From IMG/VR virus record IMGVR_UViG_3300045921_000116, positions 1-36,544 of that record: a stretch of 36,544 nt of DNA; one strand, 5' to 3'. Both the position numbers and the translations under genes were made by a program. The notes under the pieces are model-generated. The model searched no databases, had not been told where the DNA came from, and worked only from the letters and a program-made list of their open reading frames with translations. Below are positions 32,096 to 36,544 of this stretch, in pieces (within the stretch, counting starts at the first letter, position 1; every line of letters begins with the position of its first letter). Origin of the DNA: a virus.

Positions 32096-32744
32096 ATTTA
32101 TCTGGAATGGTATATAATTCTCCTATATCCAAAATTCTGACTTGGTTATCTACTACTGATCGATGCATATGACCACAGAATAGTTGAGGACAACCTAAGT
32201 CTCTCCATAAGTATTCTATTATATGAGAAGAACTATCATAATCTTCGTCTGAAAGGTTCCATTCTTTTTTATTCAATGGACCAAAATGCTTCATAATAAT
32301 AGAAACCGGAGGCGTGTGTGTTACTAGAATATCCAGCTTTTGACCGTAGAGTGGTTCTACATCTTTACTGGTTATAGTTTCTTGTATAAACCAATCGATT
32401 CCTTCAGTTCTCCAATTCTTATCAGGAGAAAATCCTCCCCCACAAAATCCAATACGATATCCATCAATTTGGAGTATACTTCCACGGGGAACGTAAAATA
32501 TATTTGGTTTTACTTCTGTAACAGTTTTAAACTGACTCAAATAATTAAAGTTTTCGTGATTTCCGTCTATAGCATAAAGTTTATGCTTTACTGGAAATGA
32601 GTCTAACTTTTTCATTATTTTTGGATAAAACCCAAAGTCGCCTACCTGAATTATAGTAACATTTTCAGCATCTTCTGGTATGCGACTCAAACGTTGATGC
32701 ATTACATCAAATTCACCGTGAATGTCACCTAAAAATATAATCAT
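32073..32744 (-). CDS. Metallophosphoesterase (calcineurin-like)
   Basis: A 223-residue protein with the family metal motifs: LGDIHGEFD, VGDFGFYP, IDGNHENFN, VTHTPPVS and CGHMHR. Such enzymes remove phosphate from nucleotides, phosphoproteins or RNA ends; the substrate is unknown. The last codons and the stop run into the 5' part of tRNA-Arg, so message and tRNA share bases. It is a single-domain protein without the Rad50 partner found at 768-3914. Confidence 0.86.
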   Translation of the reverse strand: MIIFLGDIHGEFDVMHQRLSRIPEDAENVTIIQVGDFGFYPKIMKKLDSFPVKHKLYAIDGNHENFNYLSQFKTVTEVKPNIFYVPRGSILQIDGYRIGFCGGGFSPDKNWRTEGIDWFIQETITSKDVEPLYGQKLDILVTHTPPVSIIMKHFGPLNKKEWNLSDEDYDSSSHIIEYLWRDLGCPQLFCGHMHRSVVDNQVRILDIGELYTIPDKSAYSLTG

Positions 32745-32755
32745 AAAAACCTCTA

Positions 32756-32789
32756 AAAAGAAGGGGAGGGGTTATTATGCCCCCTCCCC
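32756..32789 (-). terminator. Strong intrinsic terminator before the phosphoesterase gene
   Basis: Minus-strand GGGGAGGGG pairs with CCCCTCCCC (plus 32781-32789 and 32763-32771) around a GCATAATAA loop and is followed by TTCTTTTT. It ends the transcript of the gene at 32858-33109. Confidence 0.85.
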
Positions 32790-32857
32790 AATAACCTTAT
32801 TTGATCACGCCGGCATGTTGAGCACGTAATCCCTTTAATAAGGCTGTATGCCCAACC

Positions 32858-33109
32858 TTAGATTGACCACTCTGTAATATACCGACCGCGAGCTTCAGGA
32901 CGTGAACTTGGGACATTACCAACTGGTACAAATCTGGGTTCTCTTAGAGCACTGTTAATATAAGACAAACGAGCGTTAACGTTCTTTTTTCCTACGCCGT
33001 TACGATTCAAAAATGTGTGAACATCATCAGCAGTAATTGTGTTGCTGACTCGCTTACGAGCGATATCCTTTAAATATCGTACTAACTGATTTTTCAACTC
33101 TACTTTCAT
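32858..33109 (-). CDS. Hypothetical basic protein, 83 residues
   Basis: The open frame extends upstream over tRNA-Gly, but the ATG at 33109 is the likely start. A GGAGG lies 10 nt upstream and AAAGGTT directly precedes the ATG. The protein is basic and mostly helical (LKNQLVRYLKDIARKRVSNT, ADDVHTFLNRNGVGKKNVNA), with an extended C-terminus. No family recognised. It might be a small DNA-binding protein. Confidence 0.6.
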   Translation of the reverse strand: MKVELKNQLVRYLKDIARKRVSNTITADDVHTFLNRNGVGKKNVNARLSYINSALREPRFVPVGNVPSSRPEARGRYITEWSI

Positions 33110-33150
33110 AACCTTTTTCCTCCATTTAAATAATCCCCCTTTCTGGGGAG

Positions 33151-33221
33151 AGCGAACCGAAGGATTCGAACCTCCACCTCCAACCAGGACGGTTGGCATG
33201 CTACCGTTACACCAAATCCGC
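33151..33221 (-). tRNA. tRNA-Gly(TCC)
   Basis: Acceptor GCGGATT pairs with GGTTCGC (two G-U and one T-G pairs). Anticodon arm CCAAC CGTCCTG GTTGG with anticodon TCC, reading GGA and GGG. T-arm GGAGG TTCGAAT CCTTC. The 3' CCA is not encoded. Confidence 0.88.
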
Positions 33222-33224
33222 AAA

Positions 33225-33281
33225 TGAGCCTAGTTTAAAAATATTACTGCGTGTGTAAAAACATCCTTCCGTCTAGGCTCA
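33225..33281 (-). repeat. 9-bp inverted repeat in front of tRNA-Gly
   Basis: TGAGCCTAG (33225-33233, plus) and CTAGGCTCA (33273-33281) are perfect complements with a 39-nt loop, ending 3 nt from the tRNA 5' end. The rest of this 134-nt gap (33222-33355) holds the element at 33312-33323 and a second hairpin (GTTGA/TCAAC near 33289-33302). It may be a tRNA precursor leader fold or a regulator site. Confidence 0.45.
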
Positions 33282-33311
33282 TACCCCCGTTGAAAAGTCA
33301 ACCCGCAGGGC

Positions 33312-33323
33312 TATAAGAAGTTG
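33312..33323 (-). promoter_or_regulatory. Variant AACTTCTTATA element upstream of tRNA-Gly
   Basis: The minus strand reads CAACTTCTTATA, one mismatch within the 10-nt core ACTACTTATA. A second TATTTATA lies at 33339-33346 in the same gap. It lies 91 nt before the tRNA, in the untranslated gap after the membrane protein gene. Confidence 0.35.
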
Positions 33324-33355
33324 TTTTTACCACATCTATAAATATCAAATTACTT

Positions 33356-33568
33356 TCATAAATCGATACTCGTGGACTGATCCACTTGTTCGTCATTTGA
33401 CTTGATCACTGATAAAAGTACTCCTGCTGGAAGCAGGATATACAAGATCAGCACTGCATATCCACTAACAACTGCAAAATCATCTGGAGTATTTACTAAC
33501 GTAATTCCTACTTTTGTTACAAAATATCCTATCATCAAGTAAATTAGAAACCCGAATACAAACTTCAT
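33356..33568 (-). CDS. Small two-pass membrane protein
   Basis: A 70-residue protein with two hydrophobic helices (VFGFLIYLMIGYFVTKVGI, about 4-22; VSGYAVLILYILLPAGVLLS, about 34-53) and a short charged tail. It could be a holin-type or membrane regulator protein, with no proof. Its ATG overlaps the TGA of the 49-residue gene (ATGA). Confidence 0.62.
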   Translation of the reverse strand: MKFVFGFLIYLMIGYFVTKVGITLVNTPDDFAVVSGYAVLILYILLPAGVLLSVIKSNDEQVDQSTSIDL

Positions 33569-33714
33569 TCTCTTTCTACCTGCCGTTTACGCATCTGATT
33601 AAGTGCTTCAATATAAGGATTGTTTTTATCGTTATTTGACGATAATGATCTAGCAACTTCTAACATCTGATCATAAACATCTTTGTTACGAACATCAATT
33701 TCTTGACTGTGCAT
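33565..33714 (-). CDS. Small helical protein, 49 residues
   Basis: From the ATG at 33714 with GAGGAAGAAT before it, the frame encodes a hydrophilic helix (MHSQEIDVRNKDVYDQMLE at the start, NPYIEALNQMRKRQVERE at the end). It begins inside the last codons of the hydroxylase gene and its stop overlaps the next start, a tightly packed arrangement that supports it as real. Function unknown. Confidence 0.6.
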   Translation of the reverse strand: MHSQEIDVRNKDVYDQMLEVARSLSSNNDKNNPYIEALNQMRKRQVERE

Positions 33715-34405
33715 ATTCTTCCTCTAAAAACTTTTCAAATTGTAAAGTTTCTAACAACAAATGTTCAAAACTTTCTACAACAAACAGTATTGGTTGAATA
33801 TTATCTATTCTGTACTCTTGTAGTATAACATCCTTGAAGTTAAAAGTCAAGCGGGTACAGTTATCACTTAACGCATTTTCTGCGTCGCCATGCGAAGATA
33901 TTAAACCACTGCCATATATTTTAATATTGTTATTCTCTTTGATCAACCCAAACTCAATAGAAAACCAAAAGTACGATGTAATATATTTTAACAATTTTGG
34001 ATTACTTGAATATTTTACTCCAAGTTCTCCAATTTTTTGCAGGAAATCTGCAAAATCTTTATCAGCGTGTAATGGGGTGTGACCAAATACATCGTGAAAA
34101 ATATCAGGCGCTTCTGTATAATCTATTTCTGATGCTGGACGTACCGATGTGACTGCTGGAAATAGTCGTTGTGAAAGTAGTGAAAAAAATTCATCCGCAG
34201 GTAGAAACCCTGATACAGGATATATTTTCCATCCCGTAATAGGATACAATGTTTCATTTACATTGTCAACCGTAGGAAGATCTTCGTAAATTTTTAATAC
34301 ATTCAAACCATTTAGATATTGTTTACACGCAGTTTCTTGTAAAGAAGAAATCCTCTTGTTATAGAGGATTTTCCACACGTCGTTATCAGTTAACTGATTG
34401 TTCAT
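33695..34405 (-). CDS. Aromatic amino acid hydroxylase (phenylalanine 4-monooxygenase-like)
   Basis: A 236-residue protein matching the catalytic core of pterin-dependent aromatic amino acid hydroxylases. EAPDIFHDVFGHTPLHADKD gives H104 and H109, and SYFWFSIEFGLI gives E151, the three iron ligands, with spacing close to phenylalanine hydroxylase (5 and 42 residues). YGSGLISSHGDAENALS and the terminal ILFVVESFEHLLLETLQF also fit. The reaction would be Phe to Tyr with tetrahydropterin and O2. No regulatory ACT domain or pterin-recycling gene (pcd) is visible. It is unusual in a phage; a role in aromatic amino acid supply, host metabolism or pigment formation is speculative. Confidence 0.85.
   Translation of the reverse strand: MNNQLTDNDVWKILYNKRISSLQETACKQYLNGLNVLKIYEDLPTVDNVNETLYPITGWKIYPVSGFLPADEFFSLLSQRLFPAVTSVRPASEIDYTEAPDIFHDVFGHTPLHADKDFADFLQKIGELGVKYSSNPKLLKYITSYFWFSIEFGLIKENNNIKIYGSGLISSHGDAENALSDNCTRLTFNFKDVILQEYRIDNIQPILFVVESFEHLLLETLQFEKFLEEEYAQSRN
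33822..33850 (-). promoter_or_regulatory. Internal sigma70-like promoter within the hydroxylase gene
   Basis: TTGACT (33845-33850), 17-nt spacer, TATACT (33822-33827) on the minus strand, 110 nt before the 49-residue gene. It could give extra transcription of the small gene and membrane gene. Both boxes lie within coding sequence, so chance matches cannot be excluded. Confidence 0.4.
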
Positions 34406-34408
34406 TGT

Positions 34409-34732
34409 TTATCCCACCCCAAAATTAACTAATCTATAGTACTCACCGGGTGTTGTTTCTAAGAGTTTGAATTTTTTATCGGTATCAGACCATTCATACC
34501 AAACCTGAAAATATTCGTCAGACCTAATCAAATTATACGTACTATTAACATTTACAGGTTCAATAACGGCATATTGTGCAGAGTTTCCTTCGTCTATATT
34601 AAGAATATTATGTTCTACAATATATTTTGCCTTTTCTATTGTTTCATAAATACCAACTATACGCACGTCTTGTTTATGTTTATTGCTTTTATCATAAAAC
34701 TTATAGAGTATAGTAAGAGAATAAACTTTCAT
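34409..34732 (-). CDS. Hypothetical protein, 107 residues
   Basis: Begins with strand-like KVYSLTILYKFYDKSNKHKQ and VRIVGIYETIEKAKYIVEHN, followed by FQVWYEWSDTDKKFKLLETT. It looks like a small alpha-beta protein, similar in style to common phage orphans. The ATG follows AGGAGAACTGC and overlaps the HNH gene stop. Not recognised. Confidence 0.62.
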   Translation of the reverse strand: MKVYSLTILYKFYDKSNKHKQDVRIVGIYETIEKAKYIVEHNILNIDEGNSAQYAVIEPVNVNSTYNLIRSDEYFQVWYEWSDTDKKFKLLETTPGEYYRLVNFGVG

Positions 34733-35094
34733 GCAGTTCTCCTGTAAACGTCTGGATTTAACTCAACGTGATGTCTAACTCGGTGACAATTAGAACACCG
34801 TAATACACATTTTTCTAACTCTTTTCTAAGTTCATTCCATCTATAATATCGTAATTTACTACTGATATTAAATTTCTTTTTTGATGGGTCTTTATGATCA
34901 AAGTCATATGCTACTGCTGGGCCAGCATAGCCACAGTCTATACATTTACCACCAAAAAACTCTACACATTTTTTCTTTACGTAATGTGTTTTAACTGACT
35001 TTATACAGTGATCACATTTTACTTTATCATCTGAATACTTTTTGTTAGGTACGTATTTACGCCCACAATCGCACGTATAGTATTTTTGTGACAG
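34729..35094 (-). CDS. HNH endonuclease with a non-ATG start
   Basis: A 121-residue frame with HNH and zinc features: CDCG and CDHC near the N-terminus, KCIDCGYAGPAVAYDFDHKD, ELRKELEKCVLRCSNCHRVR. The DHKDP core and the C-x2-C pairs match phage HNH nucleases. No ATG, GTG or TTG exists in frame; a CTG at 35092-35094 has GGAG 7 nt before it, and an ATT precedes it. A hairpin of GACAGA (35114-35119, minus) with TCTGTC (35090-35095) covers the start. The stop overlaps the next ATG. A mutated start is an alternative explanation. Confidence 0.72.
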   Translation of the reverse strand: MSQKYYTCDCGRKYVPNKKYSDDKVKCDHCIKSVKTHYVKKKCVEFFGGKCIDCGYAGPAVAYDFDHKDPSKKKFNISSKLRYYRWNELRKELEKCVLRCSNCHRVRHHVELNPDVYRRTA

Positions 35095-35119
35095 AATTTT
35101 TCTCCAAGAAAGATCTGTC

Positions 35120-35131
35120 TATAAGTAGTTT
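35120..35131 (-). promoter_or_regulatory. AAACTACTTATA element before the HNH gene
   Basis: The minus strand 12-mer overlaps the TAA stop codon of the upstream gene and lies 26 nt before the likely HNH start. Immediately downstream lies GACAGA, the left arm of the hairpin over the start. Confidence 0.5.
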
Positions 35132-35378
35132 ATTCTGTGTATACTGAAATACCTAGTTCTGCTGACAGAACTTTTATAAGGCTGACATCAATATCCCCGT
35201 ACCAAATTTTACCTAATCCATCAGCAACTAACGTCACTTCCTTTAGATCTGCCTCTGGATCAATGTTACCCATAGGCCCACAGATAGCCGTGGTAAGTTC
35301 TGTGATAGTCTCCATATCTTCATCAAAAATAGGCTTATTCTGAAGAGCTTCACGAACAAAATTGTGAACAACGTTCAT
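35130..35378 (-). CDS. Hypothetical protein, 82 residues
   Basis: Helical N-terminus (NVVHNFVREALQNKPIFDED) followed by an alpha-beta region (EVTLVADGLGKIWYGDIDVS). Not recognised. Its ATG overlaps the TGA of the gene before it, and GAGGA lies upstream. The TAA is shared with the AAACTACTTATA element. Confidence 0.6.
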   Translation of the reverse strand: MNVVHNFVREALQNKPIFDEDMETITELTTAICGPMGNIDPEADLKEVTLVADGLGKIWYGDIDVSLIKVLSAELGISVYTE

Positions 35379-35764
35379 TCTAGTAATCCTCGTTGTGCCG
35401 CCTCATTCATATATTCAACATAGAGGCTATTGTTTAGGGAGGGTCTGCCCGGTGCCTTTTTGCGCCGATAGCCGTACTCTCCTGTTATCATACAATGTCT
35501 TGCAGATTCGCCTGCTAGACTTTGTGCTACTCTTTCAATATACCCATGTGGAGATCGTTTGTCAAGAGCTGACATTCGTAAAAGAGAATGTTGGTCTATA
35601 AATAATTTATCAAGTGTAACTGTATCAGGTTGATATAATTCTAAAAACAAAAACATTTTTTCAACTAAATGTTTCCAACCTGGAGGCACTAATCTAAGTG
35701 CTTCTTCTTTTGTTACATTTTCGGCGTTAAGCCGCAAATATTCTTGTACAGTATCTAGTAACAT
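35375..35764 (-). CDS. Hypothetical protein, 129 residues
   Basis: Helical first half (LLDTVQEYLRLNAENVTKEE, LVEKMFLFLELYQPDTVTLD), and a basic C-terminal segment (EYGYRRKKAPGRPSLNNSLY). Not recognised. A perfect -35/-10 pair lies inside it (35537-35565). It starts directly after the stop of the 55-residue gene. Confidence 0.6.
   Translation of the reverse strand: MLLDTVQEYLRLNAENVTKEEALRLVPPGWKHLVEKMFLFLELYQPDTVTLDKLFIDQHSLLRMSALDKRSPHGYIERVAQSLAGESARHCMITGEYGYRRKKAPGRPSLNNSLYVEYMNEAAQRGLLE
35537..35565 (-). promoter_or_regulatory. Internal promoter inside the 129-residue gene
   Basis: TTGACA (35560-35565), 17 nt, TATATT (35537-35542) on the minus strand. This is an exact copy of the box layout of the UV-endonuclease promoter. 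It would serve the gene starting at 35378 and those after it. Confidence 0.5.
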
Positions 35765-35932
35765 TTAATCATCCAATTCTTCATCTAAAAGTTGATGAAT
35801 ATCTGCATTCTTTAGCTTATTACGAAGTTTTTGCTCTTCTCGATGAACCTTACGACGTTCAGGCTTTCCGTGCAAATCTTCGTCCTTAAGAAATCGAGCT
35901 TTTGACTTGTTCTTCCACTTGTCTGTTTTCAT
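35765..35932 (-). CDS. Small charged protein, 55 residues
   Basis: The minus frame from 35932 encodes MKTDKWKNKSKARFLKDED, a basic middle (KPERRKVHREEQKLRNKLK) and an acidic end (HQLLDEELDD). It is highly charged and helical. No strong ribosome-binding site. Its stop directly precedes the next start. Function unknown. Confidence 0.55.
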   Translation of the reverse strand: MKTDKWKNKSKARFLKDEDLHGKPERRKVHREEQKLRNKLKNADIHQLLDEELDD

Positions 35933-35950
35933 TGTAACTAAATTATTTGG

Positions 35951-36283
35951 TTATAGGTTTTGGGCCAACTTCTTCATTATATTAGTGAACTGTCGTTCTG
36001 TCAAGGTGTTCATCAGTTTTGCTTCTACCTGAAGCACTTTTTCCTCGCTCCAATCTGGGTGCTCCCAATGGAGAAATTCATGTACAAATGTTGATAATAA
36101 TGGTTGTCGATGATCTAATATTATATGAGCTTTTGATCCACGATCAATAGAATTATCCTCTAACAAATAAAAACGAATTTCTCCACGCAGTTTTTTCATT
36201 TTTTTCAATTGAATTTTATGACCTTCATTTAAGAATTTATGAATTTTTCTTTTATAGGTTATAGAACAATATTCTTTTTCCAT
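35951..36283 (-). CDS. Small HExxH protein, possible metallopeptidase
   Basis: A 110-residue protein with STFVHEFLHWEHPDW, which includes an HExxH zinc motif, followed by an acidic helix containing VEAKLM that could supply a further ligand. The basic N-terminus (TYKRKIHKFLNEGHKI) and short length resemble minimal SprT- or Wss1-like metallopeptidases. Such enzymes might process DNA-protein crosslinks, but the family is not certain. Confidence 0.6.
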   Translation of the reverse strand: MEKEYCSITYKRKIHKFLNEGHKIQLKKMKKLRGEIRFYLLEDNSIDRGSKAHIILDHRQPLLSTFVHEFLHWEHPDWSEEKVLQVEAKLMNTLTERQFTNIMKKLAQNL

Positions 36284-36312
36284 TGTTATACTCTCAGGTT
36301 AAACTTGCTACT

Positions 36313-36341
36313 AAAATACATAGTGTTTAGTTCTATGTCAA
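36313..36341 (-). promoter_or_regulatory. Sigma70-like promoter upstream of the HExxH gene
   Basis: TTGACA (36336-36341), 17 nt, TATTTT (36313-36318) on the minus strand, identical boxes to the primase promoter. ACATAG/CTATGT (36333-36338 and 36318-36323) form an inverted repeat between the boxes. Confidence 0.65.
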
Positions 36342-36402
36342 GTGGCAGCAGCCGGCCGGGGAAAAAATAATATATTTTTCCATTAAAACCTTAAAATAAA
36401 CA

Positions 36403-36532
36403 CTAAATATTTTCTTCTGGCCCTCACGGTCTACCTCAGAACACTTGCCGATGCCATTCGTAGGGTGTTCGTCATTGGATGCTGGTTACCCGCCGGGTGT
36501 TCGGCGCCATACAGCAGAAGGTCAAATATTAG
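36403..36532 (-). ncRNA. GC-rich structured element at the window edge
   Basis: In this otherwise AT-rich DNA, 36415-36520 is GC-rich. The outer arms CTAAATATTT (36403-36412) and AAATATTAG (36524-36532) pair with one bulge, then CTTCTG (36414-36419) pairs with CAGAAG (36515-36520). Inside, CGCCG/CGGCG closes a hairpin with a GGTGTT loop, and GGGTGTTCG occurs twice. Only two short open frames (12 and 14 codons) are present, and no gene was identified in 36284-36544. It could be a ncRNA, an origin or a mobile element end. Confidence 0.5.
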
Positions 36533-36544
36533 CTATGTCTCCGT

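Noticed and set aside
33110-33223. Upstream extension of the 83-residue gene
   Set aside because: It covers tRNA-Gly and its CDS-like look comes from the tRNA sequence.
1-36544. CRISPR array or insertion sequence
   Set aside because: No spaced direct repeats, transposase or terminal inverted repeats of an insertion element were seen. The edge element at 36403-36532 has inverted arms but no transposase in view.

Overview
The window is a block of an AT-rich tailed-phage genome (Caudoviricetes, contractile-tailed and T4-like in gene content). It encodes a gp25-like and a gp6-like baseplate wedge protein, an OB-fold hub/spike protein, a gp55-like late sigma factor, a Rad50/Mre11 recombination nuclease and a small primase. 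Every gene I can support lies on the minus strand. Plus-strand reading frames look like shadows. Many genes abut or overlap by 1-20 nt, as in phage operons. The host cannot be named. The tmRNA is one-piece and its tag reads GNNEYALAA. Several promoters resemble sigma70 (TTGACA, 17 nt, TATATT or TATTTT), and many starts have Shine-Dalgarno sequences.

Layout in plus coordinates (transcription runs right to left). 1-5241: a truncated nucleotidyltransferase, a fused Mre11-Rad50 (SbcD-SbcC) protein, a zinc-finger/TOPRIM primase and a PD-(D/E)XK nuclease. 5260-20179: a virion block with surface proteins (PA14, DNRLRE, LamG-like, possible chitin-binding module) and baseplate wedge and hub proteins. 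20199-21882: a terminator/late-promoter junction, the late sigma factor, a small membrane protein and a membrane-anchored lytic transglycosylase. 21879-28318: IMP dehydrogenase/GMP reductase, RtcB RNA ligase, UV-damage endonuclease, a coiled-coil membrane protein, an HD hydrolase and an HNH nuclease. 28324-33221: small basic and coiled-coil proteins, a tmRNA, a membrane-anchored trypsin-like protease, tRNA-Ser(GGA), an unknown folded RNA element, a 19-residue peptide with nine cysteines, tRNA-Arg(CCT) overlapping a phosphoesterase gene, and tRNA-Gly(TCC). 33356-36544: small genes, a pterin-dependent aromatic amino acid hydroxylase, a second HNH nuclease with no normal start codon, an HExxH protein and a GC-rich structured element at the edge.

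The genes suggest an infection programme. Host-type promoters drive replication, repair and RNA-maintenance genes. The late sigma factor then switches on the baseplate and fibre block. tmRNA, tRNAs and RtcB keep translation running. GuaB-type and aromatic hydroxylase enzymes adjust nucleotide and amino acid metabolism.

Two regulatory patterns stand out. First, several start sites are preceded by an inverted repeat that also contains the promoter. Read-through transcripts would fold over the start region, while transcripts from the local promoter would lack the 5' arm. The clearest case is the primase, with a 14-bp stem covering GGAGGA. Second, the 12-mer AAACTACTTATA occurs three times on the minus strand, each time at or just after a stop codon and just upstream of a tiny or unusual gene. 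All functional names are inferred from sequence reading; no database search was run.
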